Below, one piece after another: positions 9,480 through 19,839 of a stretch of 64,000 nt of DNA. The notes below the pieces were generated by a model. The model ran no database searches and had not been told where the DNA came from. It saw nothing but the letters and a program-made list of their open reading frames with translations. The DNA is from an uncultured Tenacibaculum sp. (GTDB lineage Bacteria; Bacteroidota; Bacteroidia; Flavobacteriales; Flavobacteriaceae). The translations under genes were made by a program, and so were the position numbers. Numbering within the stretch: the first letter of the stretch is position 1; each line of letters opens with the position of its first letter. Location: contig CANMWK010000001.1 of the NCBI GenBank assembly GCA_947501615.1, positions 248,001 to 312,000 of the forward strand. Reading direction: 5' to 3'.

Positions 9480-11975
9480 ATGAAAAAAAACATTCACAAA
9501 CTTATAATATTATTTATTTTCATTAATTGTTTAATAATGAAAGCTCAAGTTGATTTTTTAGATCATGAAATAGCTAATAATAACAATTATGGTTCTTCAG
9601 TTTCAGGATCTTATGCTTCAGATTTAGATAATGATGGAGATTTAGATGTTGTTACATATTATTACGAAGGAAATTTAGTTTGGTATGAAAACATACCAAG
9701 TAAAGGAGGTTTAGTAAAGCCTAAGATTATACACAAAAGTACCAATGGTTCTAATTCTAATGTACTAGCTATAGATATTGATAATGACGGAGATAAAGAC
9801 ATTTTCGCTTCTTCAGATTTTGAAATATTTTGGTTTGAAAATATTGATGGTTTAGGAAATTTTGAATATAGAGATAAATTAAAGGAAGAGGAGGATGAAG
9901 TTTCGTGTTCATCGCTAGATTTTTATGATTTTGATAATGATGGAGATTTAGATATTTTATCTTCCACTACTTCTTCGAATTATGAATACAAAATAGTTTG
10001 GTTTGAAAATACTGATGGTTTAGGAAGTTTTGCGCAAGAGAAAATTATTCATGTTTTTTCTTATTATATTGAAGCTATGGCTAAAGATGTAGACCAAGAT
10101 GGAGATGGAGATATTGTGCTATTTAAAAACCTATGGATAGAGAATGTCGATGGTAAAGGGACATTTTCTAATCCACAAAAAATTTTTTCCAATATAGAAG
10201 AAGGTTTTCCTGTAGATTTAGATAGTGATGGAGATCTTGATATGATAGTTAATGATGAAAGCTCACGTTACGATAAGCTTGTGTGGTATGAGAATACTAA
10301 TGGTTTAGGAAGTGTTGGTAATAAAAAGGTTATTGAGCCTATAGTAATTAATGGCATTGGAGAAATTTATGCGAATGATATAGATAATGATGGAGACGTA
10401 GATATTTTATTTGATTCAAAAGGTTTTCATTACTATGAAAATGATGGCAATGAAAATTTTGTTACTAGAGGCGTTGATAGTGAAAGTTCATCAAATTGTA
10501 GCAGAATAATATCTGCGGATATAAATAATGATGGATATAAAGATATTCTTTCTGCTTGTCATCTTTTTGAAGAAGGCGGTACTCCTTTTAGTGATTTTAA
10601 AGAAGGTTTAGCTTACATTGAATTTGATAAAAATATAAATGGATTTAAAAAAGAATCTCTTTTGTCTGAAAATTTTAATAACCCAAAAGCAAGTGTTATT
10701 ACTGATATAGATAATGATGGTGATTCAGATATTATAGTAATTTCTAATGGAGATAATAAAGTTTCATGGTTTGAAGACATTGATGGAACACAGAACTTTA
10801 GTTCTCAACATACAATATCGAATACTTTATATGATCCAGCTCACGTTATAGCTGTAGATATAGATGATGATGATGATGATGATATTTTTGTATCATCTCA
10901 ATTAGAAAATAAAATTGTTTGGTATAGAAATAACGGAGATGGTTCTTTTGAAAATGAAGTCATACTAACAACTAATTTAAAGAGGCCTTATATGGTAAAC
11001 GCGTCAGATATAGATAAAGATGGAGATTTAGATATACTTTCTGGATCAAATGATGGTAAAATTGTTTTATTTGAAAATATTGATGGTTTAGGGAGTTTTA
11101 GACAACAAGAAATTATTTCTACAGAAATTAGAGGTATAACTAGTATTTATGTTGCAGATTTTGATAATGATAATAATGATGATATACTAGTAAAATCTAG
11201 AGGTGATGGGCCTAATCTTTCCTGGTACAGAAATTTAGATGGTATAGGAAATAATTTTAAAGAAGAACAAGTTATAGAGTACTCAAGTAGTGGAAACCCG
11301 TTTTTGGATATAGGTGATATAGATAATGATGGAGATTTAGATATTTTGGTCTCTATGGACGGAGATACCTATTTATCATGGTTTGAAAACATAGATAACA
11401 AAGGGAAATTCAATAATGGAAATATAATTTATAATCGCGGTTATAGAACTTCAGCGATGCTTGAAGATGTAGATTTAGATGGAGATTTAGATGTTATTAC
11501 TCTCGGTCTTCTATATTCAAGGGTTGTTTGGTTTGAAAATATCGATGGTACAGGAGTGTTTAAAAATGTTCCAAAAGAAATAAGTGATAAATCTGCAAAA
11601 GGTTATGAAACATTATTATCAGCCTCTGATATAGATAAAGATGGAGATATTGATGTTTTAACTTTTAATGTAAGAAAAGATAGAATAGTATATTCAGAAA
11701 ATTTAAAAATTAACACATTAAGTATAGAAAAATACCCTGCAGATTCTTTTGCTATATATCCTAATCCATCAAATCAATTTATTAATATTGAAAGCGAAAT
11801 ATTGATAAACTCTATTACTATTTATGATCTAAAAGGAAGGGAATTGAAAAAAAATAAAATATTAAAGCCTACATTAAATTATCGAATAGATCTTTCAGAT
11901 TTATCTTTTGGAATGTATCTTTTAGAGATAAAATCAAAAGATAAAAAAGAAACTAATAAGTTTATAAAAAAATAA
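9480..11975 (+). CDS. FG-GAP/VCBS-repeat T9SS-secreted protein between parE and parC
   Basis: An 831-residue exported protein. After a signal peptide come about a dozen repeats of DxDNDGDxDI followed by xWFENIDGxGxF, as in FG-GAP/VCBS beta-propellers that bind calcium through the Asp-rich loops. The C-terminus is a T9SS sorting domain (IYPNPSNQFIN, IYDLKGREL, GMYLLEIK, KFIKK). The ATG at 9480 is preferred over an in-frame TTG at 9462 because it begins the signal peptide. It lies 53 bases after parE and 30 before parC on the same strand, an unexpected insertion between topoisomerase subunits. Adhesion or surface binding is inferred; no enzyme domain is visible. Confidence 0.9.
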   Translation: MKKNIHKLIILFIFINCLIMKAQVDFLDHEIANNNNYGSSVSGSYASDLDNDGDLDVVTYYYEGNLVWYENIPSKGGLVKPKIIHKSTNGSNSNVLAIDIDNDGDKDIFASSDFEIFWFENIDGLGNFEYRDKLKEEEDEVSCSSLDFYDFDNDGDLDILSSTTSSNYEYKIVWFENTDGLGSFAQEKIIHVFSYYIEAMAKDVDQDGDGDIVLFKNLWIENVDGKGTFSNPQKIFSNIEEGFPVDLDSDGDLDMIVNDESSRYDKLVWYENTNGLGSVGNKKVIEPIVINGIGEIYANDIDNDGDVDILFDSKGFHYYENDGNENFVTRGVDSESSSNCSRIISADINNDGYKDILSACHLFEEGGTPFSDFKEGLAYIEFDKNINGFKKESLLSENFNNPKASVITDIDNDGDSDIIVISNGDNKVSWFEDIDGTQNFSSQHTISNTLYDPAHVIAVDIDDDDDDDIFVSSQLENKIVWYRNNGDGSFENEVILTTNLKRPYMVNASDIDKDGDLDILSGSNDGKIVLFENIDGLGSFRQQEIISTEIRGITSIYVADFDNDNNDDILVKSRGDGPNLSWYRNLDGIGNNFKEEQVIEYSSSGNPFLDIGDIDNDGDLDILVSMDGDTYLSWFENIDNKGKFNNGNIIYNRGYRTSAMLEDVDLDGDLDVITLGLLYSRVVWFENIDGTGVFKNVPKEISDKSAKGYETLLSASDIDKDGDIDVLTFNVRKDRIVYSENLKINTLSIEKYPADSFAIYPNPSNQFINIESEILINSITIYDLKGRELKKNKILKPTLNYRIDLSDLSFGMYLLEIKSKDKKETNKFIKK

Positions 11976-12005
11976 CACTCTAAACGTACAAACGTTTATA
12001 AATAA

Positions 12006-14699
12006 ATGAGCGAAGAAAACAATAATTACGAACACGACGAAGAATTAACAAACGAAAATCAAGCAGAAAATACAGAGACTATAACTAAGGTTACGGGAAT
12101 GTATAAAGATTGGTTTTTAGATTATGCTTCGTATGTAATCTTAGAACGTGCTGTACCGTCTATAGAAGACGGATTTAAACCTGTACAACGTCGTATAATG
12201 CATTCTATGAAAGATTTAGATGATGGACGTTATAACAAAGTAGCAAATATTGTTGGTCATACCATGCAATATCACCCACATGGAGATGCTTCTATTGCAG
12301 ATGCTATGGTACAAATGGGGCAGAAAGAGTTACTTATTGATATGCAGGGAAACTGGGGTAATATCTTAACAGGAGATAGAGCTGCAGCGTCACGTTATAT
12401 CGAAGCACGTTTGTCTAAATTTGCGCTAGATGTTGTTTTCAACGCAAAAACTACAGAATGGCAACAATCTTACGATGGTCGTAAAAAAGAGCCTATAAAT
12501 TTACCTGTAAAGTTCCCGCTTTTGTTAGCACAAGGAGCTGAAGGTATTGCAGTAGGTTTATCTACAAAAATTTTACCGCATAATTTTAATGAGTTAATCG
12601 ATGCTTCGATTAAATATCTTAGAGGAAGAAACTTCACTATAGTTCCAGATTTTTTAACAGGAGGTATAGCTGATGTATCTAATTATAGTGATGGTAAACG
12701 TGGTGGAAAAGTTCGTGTAAGAGCAAAAATATCTCAATTAGATAAAAAAACATTAGTAATTACAGAAGTTCCTTTCGGAACAACAACTTCTTCGCTTATT
12801 GATAGTATTTTAAAAGCAAACGATAAGGGTAAAATAAAAATAAAGAAGATTGAAGATAATACAGCTGCTAATGTAGAAATATTGGTGCATTTACCACCAA
12901 ATGTATCTCCAGATAAAACTATAGATGCATTGTATGCTTTTACAAATTGTGAAAATTCAATTTCTCCTTTGTGTTGTATTATTGAAGATAACAAACCAAT
13001 TTTTATTGGAGTTTCTGATGTGTTAAAACGTTCTACAGACTTCACAGTCGATTTGTTAAAGTTAGAGTTAGAGATTCAACTCAATGAATTAGAAGAGCAA
13101 TGGCATTTTTCTTCATTAGAACGAATTTTTATTGAAAATAGAATTTATCGTGATATTGAGGAACAAGAAACTTGGGAAGGTGTAATTGAGGCGATAGATA
13201 AAGGTTTAAAACCTCATACCAAACACTTAAAGCGTGAAGTTACTGTAGATGATATTGTAAGGCTTACTGAAATTCGAATTAAGAAAATTTCTAAGTTCGA
13301 TATTGATAAAGCGAAACAATTTATTGAAAGTTTAGAAGAAAAAATAGCAGAAGTAAAAGAGTATTTAGATAATCTAATTGAATTTGCTATTGATTACTTC
13401 AAAGAACTAAAAGATAAATACGGAAAAGGTAAAGAACGTAAAACAGAGATCAGAATTTTCGATGATATCGTTGCCACAAAAGTAGTAATGCGTAATGCTA
13501 AACTTTATGTAAATAGAGAAGAAGGCTTCATCGGAACATCATTAAAAAAGGACGAATTTGTTGCTGATTGTGCCGATATCGATGATATTATTGTTTTCCG
13601 TGATGATGGAGTAATGCAAGTTACCAAAGTAGGTTCTAAAACTTTCGTTGGTAAAGGAATTATTCACGTTGCAGTATTCAAGAAGAAAGATAAGCGTACG
13701 GTATATAATCTTATTTATAAAGATGGTACAAGAGGGCCAAGTTATATGAAGCGTTTTAACGTGACTTCTATAACCAGAGATCGTGAGTACGATTTAACGA
13801 ATGGAAATAAAGGTTCTAAAGTCTTGTATTTCTCTGCAAATCCAAATGGAGAAGCAGAAGTTGTTACTATTTTATTACGTGCCGTCGGTAGTGTTAAAAA
13901 ACTAAAATGGGATTTAGATTTTGCAGATCTAGCCATTAAGGGTAGGAGTGTGCGAGGTAATTTAGTAACGAAACACAGTGTTAAAAAAGTAGAATTTAAA
14001 GAAGCTGGTGTATCAACATTAAAACCACGTAAAATATGGTTCGATGATACTGTAAAACGTTTAAATGTTGATGAAAGAGGAGAATTATTAGGAGAGTTTA
14101 AAGCTGAAGATAAAATTCTAATCGTAAAACAATCAGGAAAAGCTAAAGCTGTAACACCAGATTTAGCAATGCATTTTGATAATGATATGGTTGTTTTAGA
14201 AAAATGGAAACCTAATAAACCTATTTCTGCTATTTATTACGACGGACATAAAGAGCGTTATTATGTAAAACGTTTCTTATTAGAAAGTACTGATAAAGAA
14301 GAAACATTTATTACAGATCATGATAAGTCACAATTACAGATAGTAGTAACTGATTATAGACCAATAGTAGAAGTGATTTTTTCTAAAAGAGCTTTACCTA
14401 GTATGAAAGTAAATTTCGAAGAATTTATTTCAGTAAAAGGTATAAAAGCTATTGGTAATCAGTTAACAGCGGCTAAAATTAGAACGGTTAAAAGTCTAGA
14501 ATCATTACCCTATGAAGAACCTGAGGAAGAAAAGGTAGAAAACATAGAAGTAAATGAGGAAGAGTTAGTACAAGATAACGATACTACTGCTGATACAGAT
14601 GAATCTTTAGATAAAAAAGAGAAGGCACGTAAAGCATTAGAAGCAGCCATTAAAAAGAAGAAAGAAGGCGATGATGAAAGTCAAACAGCATTATTTTAA
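12006..14699 (+). CDS. parC: DNA topoisomerase IV subunit A
   Basis: The DNA cleavage and religation subunit of topoisomerase IV. 897 residues with the breakage-reunion domain near the N-terminus. Tyr131 in AASRYIEARLS is the predicted catalytic tyrosine that bonds to DNA, preceded by the QYHPHGD motif. A coiled-coil tower and a beta-pinwheel C-terminal domain follow, then an acidic/Lys-rich tail typical of Bacteroidota homologues. Its stop codon TAA directly abuts the next ATG, so transcription probably continues into the DUF2834 and mscS genes. Confidence 0.95.
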   Translation: MSEENNNYEHDEELTNENQAENTETITKVTGMYKDWFLDYASYVILERAVPSIEDGFKPVQRRIMHSMKDLDDGRYNKVANIVGHTMQYHPHGDASIADAMVQMGQKELLIDMQGNWGNILTGDRAAASRYIEARLSKFALDVVFNAKTTEWQQSYDGRKKEPINLPVKFPLLLAQGAEGIAVGLSTKILPHNFNELIDASIKYLRGRNFTIVPDFLTGGIADVSNYSDGKRGGKVRVRAKISQLDKKTLVITEVPFGTTTSSLIDSILKANDKGKIKIKKIEDNTAANVEILVHLPPNVSPDKTIDALYAFTNCENSISPLCCIIEDNKPIFIGVSDVLKRSTDFTVDLLKLELEIQLNELEEQWHFSSLERIFIENRIYRDIEEQETWEGVIEAIDKGLKPHTKHLKREVTVDDIVRLTEIRIKKISKFDIDKAKQFIESLEEKIAEVKEYLDNLIEFAIDYFKELKDKYGKGKERKTEIRIFDDIVATKVVMRNAKLYVNREEGFIGTSLKKDEFVADCADIDDIIVFRDDGVMQVTKVGSKTFVGKGIIHVAVFKKKDKRTVYNLIYKDGTRGPSYMKRFNVTSITRDREYDLTNGNKGSKVLYFSANPNGEAEVVTILLRAVGSVKKLKWDLDFADLAIKGRSVRGNLVTKHSVKKVEFKEAGVSTLKPRKIWFDDTVKRLNVDERGELLGEFKAEDKILIVKQSGKAKAVTPDLAMHFDNDMVVLEKWKPNKPISAIYYDGHKERYYVKRFLLESTDKEETFITDHDKSQLQIVVTDYRPIVEVIFSKRALPSMKVNFEEFISVKGIKAIGNQLTAAKIRTVKSLESLPYEEPEEEKVENIEVNEEELVQDNDTTADTDESLDKKEKARKALEAAIKKKKEGDDESQTALF

Positions 14700-15035
14700 A
14701 TGAAACTAAAGTATTTGTACTTATTCTTGGCAATATTGGGTATGTGTTATACATGGTATTACAATATCCAATATTTTCAAACAGCAACTGATCCATCATT
14801 TTTAAACTTTTTTGCAGATGCGAAAGTCAATTTTGCAGGTAAGTCACTAAGTGCAGATTTATTAGTAGTTGTTTTAGCTTTTTTCGCTTTTTATATACCA
14901 GATGCAATAAAACTTAAAATTAAATATTGGTGGGTTTTAATTCCGCTAACTTTTATTATTGCTGTGGCTTTTACATTTCCATTGTATTTATATTTAAGAA
15001 TGAACGTATTAGAAAAAAAAAGTACAGTTGGATAA
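14700..15035 (+). CDS. DUF2834-like membrane protein
   Basis: A 111-residue protein with three predicted membrane helices (about residues 3-20, 50-70 and 77-98) and the short polar loops expected for the DUF2834 family, whose function is unknown. It starts on the base after the parC stop and overlaps the mscS start by 8 bases, so it is translationally coupled to both. Confidence 0.8.
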   Translation: MKLKYLYLFLAILGMCYTWYYNIQYFQTATDPSFLNFFADAKVNFAGKSLSADLLVVVLAFFAFYIPDAIKLKIKYWWVLIPLTFIIAVAFTFPLYLYLRMNVLEKKSTVG

Positions 15036-15861
15036 AATCATACCATATTTTGATTTAAATACTTCATTAGGTATACTACTATATATTCTAGTAGTGTTTA
15101 TCGTTGCTTGGGTAATTTCTAGGTTGATTAGACAAATCATTTTGGTCGTTATTAAGTCCAAAAAATCAGAACGATTTGGTAGAACTAGTATCCAATTTTT
15201 ACGGAATTCAGTTAAATTTTTTGTAGGAATATTTGCCTTGATTTTTATTGTGATGACTATACCTACTTTACGTAGCAAAGCAACAATAATTTTCTCTGGT
15301 GCTGGTATCATTGCAGCAATTATCGGTTTCGCTGCACAAGCGGCTTTATCGAATTTAATTGCTGGTGCTTTTATTGTAATTTTTAAACCATTTCGAGTTG
15401 GTGATTATATTAAGCTTGATGACGCAAGAGTTGGTATTGTAGAGGATATTACATTACGACATACCGTGATTAATAACTTTGAAAATAAACGTTTAATCAT
15501 TCCAAATTCTGTAATTAGTACCGATTCTGTCTTAAATCATACGATTCAAGATTCTCATGTGCTTAGTTTTAATAATTTTAAAATCGGATTAAGAGCAAAT
15601 ATAGATTTAGCACGTAAAATTATTCAGGAAGAAGCTGTAAAATTACCGATGGTTATGGAAACTGAATCTAGTGATAGTATCGATGTACGTGTTATCGATA
15701 TTCATGAATCTTTTATTCATATGCGAGCTTATGTTTGGATGAATGAACCATTTCAAGAATTTAAAGGAAAATGTGCCTTAAAAGAAGCTGTTCATAAACG
15801 TTTTATTGAAGAGGGAGTAGATTTACCTATTCCGATTAACAAAGTGGAGGGAATTGAATAA
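15028..15861 (+). CDS. Small-conductance mechanosensitive channel (MscS family)
   Basis: A 277-residue channel that opens on membrane tension to release solutes during hypo-osmotic shock. Two N-terminal helices are followed by the pore-lining helix (GAGIIAAIIGFAAQAALSNLIAGAFIV). The beta domain contains FRVGDYIKLDD and LRHTVINNFENKRLIIPNS, with a C-terminal alpha/beta domain. Translation probably begins at TTG (15028), 8 bases inside the DUF2834 gene; no ATG fits before the first helix. Last gene of the parE-to-mscS run. Confidence 0.92.
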   Translation: MDKIIPYFDLNTSLGILLYILVVFIVAWVISRLIRQIILVVIKSKKSERFGRTSIQFLRNSVKFFVGIFALIFIVMTIPTLRSKATIIFSGAGIIAAIIGFAAQAALSNLIAGAFIVIFKPFRVGDYIKLDDARVGIVEDITLRHTVINNFENKRLIIPNSVISTDSVLNHTIQDSHVLSFNNFKIGLRANIDLARKIIQEEAVKLPMVMETESSDSIDVRVIDIHESFIHMRAYVWMNEPFQEFKGKCALKEAVHKRFIEEGVDLPIPINKVEGIE

Positions 15862-15928
15862 AATGATACTTTTATAAATTTAATAATTTGAATATTCATT
15901 TTTAATCGCAAATCGTGTACGAATATTT

Positions 15929-16597
15929 CTAATATTTTTCTAAAAGAAGGATGGTTTTTATGTTGTGCTTCTCTATGTCACTTAAATCATCTTCACCAAT
16001 TTTATGCTTTTTGAAGTACCAATTTTGTTTAGAGAAATAAGATTCCATTGCACCACCTCTAATAAAAATATGTCCACGTCTTGCAAAAATTTCATTTCTC
16101 ATAATTTTAAGCTCTTGTTTTGAGTAAGATTGTAACTCTTCAAGAGTTAATTTTACAAAGCTAGTTTCAGGATATTGTCCTTTCGGTCGTTTAAAAGTTC
16201 TTTCACCACTGCCACTCCAGCAAATATTATCTGTTCCGTTATCTTCTATTATTGTTTTTTCATTATCATATTTAGAATGATAAATACTATACGTAGCATG
16301 ATAATCTTTAAATTTTAAAATACCATTATCTAAATAAGGTTCTATTCTTTTTATAATGTATGTGAGTTCTGGCTTAGAAAAATCATATGTTCCTAAACGT
16401 GCATATAATTTGTTATGGTTATAGAGTACGCATAAATCCCATTCCGCTTCACTTTCTCCAAACTGATATTCTCCTTCAAAATCTTTAGCAGTAGGTTGAG
16501 GTATTTTCTTATAATCTTGAATTGTTAGTTCACAATCTTCCTGTGTATATGCTATTAAACCAATTAACAACAGAATACATAAATTTATATTTTTCAT
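15929..16597 (-). CDS. Secreted YARHG-domain protein
   Basis: A 222-residue exported protein with a signal peptide (MKNINLCILLLIGLIAYTQ). The central part has aromatic and acidic beta segments. A C-terminal YARHG domain follows (LKIMRNEIFARRGHIF ... YFSKQNWYF), a short extracellular domain of unknown function found mainly in secreted bacterial proteins. The start at 16597 is chosen because it begins the signal peptide and leaves an 11-base gap to the gene upstream. Part of a six-gene same-strand envelope cluster. Confidence 0.85.
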   Translation of the reverse strand: MKNINLCILLLIGLIAYTQEDCELTIQDYKKIPQPTAKDFEGEYQFGESEAEWDLCVLYNHNKLYARLGTYDFSKPELTYIIKRIEPYLDNGILKFKDYHATYSIYHSKYDNEKTIIEDNGTDNICWSGSGERTFKRPKGQYPETSFVKLTLEELQSYSKQELKIMRNEIFARRGHIFIRGGAMESYFSKQNWYFKKHKIGEDDLSDIEKHNIKTILLLEKY

Positions 16598-16608
16598 GTT
16601 TAGTAATT

Positions 16609-17220
16609 TTAAGAACAATTGGTATACGGATTTCCACACAACCATTCACGTTCTATCCAGCCAATAAAGCCGTTATATTTTACTTTAATCCAATCATTAC
16701 ACATATCTATTGGTTTTAATTTCACTTCCTTTTTGATGATAGTAACAACTTTTCCATTTTCTGGCCTATCTAGTAATTTTAAATGCTGTTGACCATAGTT
16801 TCTAGTATCTACAGCAATTACAGAACCATGAATCCAACCTTCATTATTAGGAAGTGTAATATTTTCTTCTGTTCCTTCAATAGGATTTTCAATTTTAAAC
16901 CAACCTTTTTCAGCCTTAGTTACCCAGATAATATAATCTGACTTCTTTCCATCAAGAGTGGCAATAATTTTTCCTTTAGGTTGCTTTCTAATGTTGGTAA
17001 TACCAGTGGTATCAGGATCATCTAAAAATACACGGAATTTTAAAGGTAGACATTGCTGTTGTAATGATTGCTTTTCAGGTTGTATTGTTATTGATTCATC
17101 AAGAGGCTTTTCATCTTTTTTCTTTGCTACAATTTCAGTTGTACTATTATTGTTTTTTTCTTGTTGTTTACACGAAAAGAAAACAAAAACGGAAACTAAA
17201 TAAATGATTATTTTTTGCAT
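16609..17220 (-). CDS. SH3-domain lipoprotein
   Basis: A 203-residue lipoprotein. The signal ends in VFFSCKQQ (Cys17), and a Lys/Gln-rich linker follows. One or two bacterial SH3-like segments come next, about residues 65-195 (NIRKQPKGKIIATL, WFKIENP, EGWIHGSVIA, DRPENGKVVTIIKKEVK, WIKVKYNGFIGWIEREWLC). Such domains bind peptidoglycan or proteins in the periplasm. Closely linked to the YARHG genes on either side, suggesting a shared envelope role. Confidence 0.85.
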   Translation of the reverse strand: MQKIIIYLVSVFVFFSCKQQEKNNNSTTEIVAKKKDEKPLDESITIQPEKQSLQQQCLPLKFRVFLDDPDTTGITNIRKQPKGKIIATLDGKKSDYIIWVTKAEKGWFKIENPIEGTEENITLPNNEGWIHGSVIAVDTRNYGQQHLKLLDRPENGKVVTIIKKEVKLKPIDMCNDWIKVKYNGFIGWIEREWLCGNPYTNCS

Positions 17221-17283
17221 TTTTTAAAAGTTTATCAATTTAAAGCGTGTAGCTATAAAATTTGTTAACGTAATTATATTGCC

Positions 17284-18591
17284 TTATCCAGCACCAGTAA
17301 TTTTGTTAAATGTAAAAGAACAATTTTTTCCTATGTTAAATTCAAATATTATAGATTGTTCAGAGGTATGAATTACTTTACCTTCTTCTTTTACCAAAGC
17401 ACAATTATTAATCTGAAGTATAAAATCATGACCATTTGCATTATAGATGAAAAATAGTTCATCTTTACATTCATCTTCTTTTATATATTTTAAATTCCAA
17501 TCTCGATGTAATACGTAAGATTTAGTATGCTTTAGTCCTCCAGTACTAGGTAAACTTTTCAAGCTTATTCCTTTCACAAAATCTTTTAACTCTTTTTCAA
17601 AAATTTTAAATTCACCAAGATAATTTAATGCACCATAGGTAAACTCTAATTTAAGTTTTCTTATAATTTCTTTTCTACAATCTGTGATATCATCTCCATA
17701 TTCATCAATGGCTGAGTTTTCTTCATAAGCATTGCCAATACTATCAAAATATTCGTATAAACTTTCGTTAATACTATCAAGGGTTATAATTTTTGTTTCC
17801 TGTTTTCCTTTGTGTATTGTCTCTGTAAAATGTTCAGGTTTATCTATAGTTGAAGCATTTTTTATAATAGCATAATCACCTGTTATCATATTATATTCTT
17901 TACCGATATGTCCATACATAATTCTATGAGATGAAGCATAAGTACACAATTGAAAATCTTTGATGTTTGGATTAAATTTTATACTAAATTCTCTATAAAA
18001 TGCAGCTGTACCTGGATAAAAAAAGCTGAATGTTATCTTATTTTTTTTTAATGATAGTGGTTTAGGGTGAATTTTATATTCATTACTAGTATCTAAAATT
18101 ACTTTATGTTGTTTTTTACTCTTGCTGAGATAAGTGAATAAGACTTTTTCATTATTAGTTTTGCTTTCAGTTAATATGATACTGTCATCAATAGTATCAC
18201 CATCAAAATCTTTAGAAATTTGATCCAAATTAGTATACCCTGTAGGTGTTTTATAGACTTCAAACTTGGCCTCGGCTTGTTTTATGATTTGAATATTCGT
18301 TTTTTCAATAGCACTAAGCATAATATTTGTAGTTGGTTTAGGGCTATACCATTCTTTTTTTAGGAAGAAATTCTGTAATGCAGTGTCTTTAAAAACATAT
18401 CCTTTTCTTGCAAATATTTCGTTTCTTAAAATTCGAAGTTCTTCAGCTGTTTTCCCCTGTAATTGCTCATCTTTTAGTGTAGTATGTATGACATCTATTT
18501 TAAAAAAGTCAGACTGTTGCTTACTTTTTTTCTCAGTTTTACATCCCAAGGAAAAGATGCAAATAACACATGTTATTAAGATGTTTTTCAT
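17284..18591 (-). CDS. YARHG-domain lipoprotein
   Basis: A 435-residue lipoprotein with the lipobox FSLGCKTE. The YARHG domain is near the N-terminus, about residues 45-90 (LRILRNEIFARKGYVFKD ... FLKKEWYSPKP). This is the reverse of the order in the neighbouring 15929 gene. The rest contains a segment like an FG-GAP/calcium-loop (DFDGDTIDDSIIL) and a C-terminal part with a Cys pair. Function unknown; the spacing to its neighbours (63 and 102 bases) fits an operon. Confidence 0.85.
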   Translation of the reverse strand: MKNILITCVICIFSLGCKTEKKSKQQSDFFKIDVIHTTLKDEQLQGKTAEELRILRNEIFARKGYVFKDTALQNFFLKKEWYSPKPTTNIMLSAIEKTNIQIIKQAEAKFEVYKTPTGYTNLDQISKDFDGDTIDDSIILTESKTNNEKVLFTYLSKSKKQHKVILDTSNEYKIHPKPLSLKKNKITFSFFYPGTAAFYREFSIKFNPNIKDFQLCTYASSHRIMYGHIGKEYNMITGDYAIIKNASTIDKPEHFTETIHKGKQETKIITLDSINESLYEYFDSIGNAYEENSAIDEYGDDITDCRKEIIRKLKLEFTYGALNYLGEFKIFEKELKDFVKGISLKSLPSTGGLKHTKSYVLHRDWNLKYIKEDECKDELFFIYNANGHDFILQINNCALVKEEGKVIHTSEQSIIFEFNIGKNCSFTFNKITGAG

Positions 18592-18693
18592 ACTTTTTGG
18601 TATTCTGTATTGATGATAAAGAAAGTACTATCATGGCAACTATTATAGAATGAAACAATAATTGCCTATACTTAACCAATAATCGTTTATAAA

Positions 18694-19794
18694 TTATTGT
18701 TTATCCCATTCATTGGACCTCACAATAGTAAGCCATTTTCTTTCAGTCTGAGTTAACTTATCTAAATTTGGATTATAACTCGGATTGGGTTTGTACCAGC
18801 TTCGTGATAGGTAATACTTTTGAATTATTTTAGTTTTAAATACATAGCCTCTAATAGCAAATGGTAAGTTTCGTAAAATTTTAAAAGAGTTTTCATTAAC
18901 AGAATGTGTGCAAGTATTTTTTAGTATTGAGTTGGGTAAATTATGATAGCTACTATCAAAAGAGGTAAAATTATTCTTCATTGGTCCATCAATCGATTTC
19001 AAATACAACTCTCCTTTAGGGTGAAAGTTTTGTTTTTTGAAGCTAATTTTTCCATTGTATGTGATAAATTTCGTTTGGTTCTTTTCAGCGACCATTCTTC
19101 CATTTTCAAGAATCCATTCATTAGCATTATTAAAAAAGTTATTTCTAATACTAAAACCTTCATTTTTACCCATATCAATATCCAATGTAAAATCATCAAT
19201 TTGTTTGTTCGCCCAGCGATTAGCAGCAGTTAAAATATAATCAAAGCTATAATCATCTGAAATTGAACCAGACATTTGAAATCTGTACGTATGCTTTATG
19301 GTATTAACTCCAGGGGTAAACTTTGCATTAAAATGATAGACATAATAAAAGTCGGGTTCATTTGAATTAAAGTCATCACCAATGACTTCCTCTTTGGTTT
19401 TTGCATCAATTTTATTGGCGATATAATAGTTGTCACTATTTACCATTGCAGTTTTAAACTTTAGCATCTCACCATTCATAATAACGTTAAAGTTTGACAT
19501 ATAAGGATGCGCACCATTTTTAGGAAAACCATCAACATCACCAGAAGGAGAAGGAGCTTCGAAGCCTACCAGTACCTTTTTTTCGGAACTAGGATTATAA
19601 AATGTATAATTTACAGTAACATATACATATTCAATACCGTTAACCTTTTTTCTTTTGATCGTTAAAATTTCTTTTGTTATTGAGATATCATTTTCGGAAA
19701 TAGGAATTAACTGGTTTCCAGAAGCATAATAAGCACCATCATTAGCAAAAACACTAAAATAACTGAAACAAAAAAATAAGAGTAGTTTATTCAT
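18694..19794 (-). CDS. Secreted protein with degenerate C-terminal YARHG domain
   Basis: A 366-residue exported protein with a signal peptide cleaved near FAND. The N-terminal 230 residues are a beta-sandwich-like domain (VYVTVNYTFYNPSSEKKVLVGF) that I place only loosely near DUF4424-type domains. The C-terminus carries a diverged YARHG segment (LRNLPFAIRGYVFKTKIIQKYYLSRSWYKPNP), in which the usual NEIFAR has become NLPFAI. Third YARHG-type gene in the cluster. Function unknown. Confidence 0.83.
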   Translation of the reverse strand: MNKLLLFFCFSYFSVFANDGAYYASGNQLIPISENDISITKEILTIKRKKVNGIEYVYVTVNYTFYNPSSEKKVLVGFEAPSPSGDVDGFPKNGAHPYMSNFNVIMNGEMLKFKTAMVNSDNYYIANKIDAKTKEEVIGDDFNSNEPDFYYVYHFNAKFTPGVNTIKHTYRFQMSGSISDDYSFDYILTAANRWANKQIDDFTLDIDMGKNEGFSIRNNFFNNANEWILENGRMVAEKNQTKFITYNGKISFKKQNFHPKGELYLKSIDGPMKNNFTSFDSSYHNLPNSILKNTCTHSVNENSFKILRNLPFAIRGYVFKTKIIQKYYLSRSWYKPNPSYNPNLDKLTQTERKWLTIVRSNEWDKQ

Positions 19795-19839
19795 AAGGCA
19801 AATATAGGATTGAAGATTTTTAGTTGTATGGTACTCATA

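Noticed and set aside
11976..12005. Small inverted repeat (AAACG/CGTTT) before parC
   Set aside because: Stem too short and no T run, so not a terminator; probably chance.
12734..13045. Minus-strand open frame of 103 codons inside parC
   Set aside because: Opposite-strand frame in a conserved gene; no domain or codon pattern of its own.
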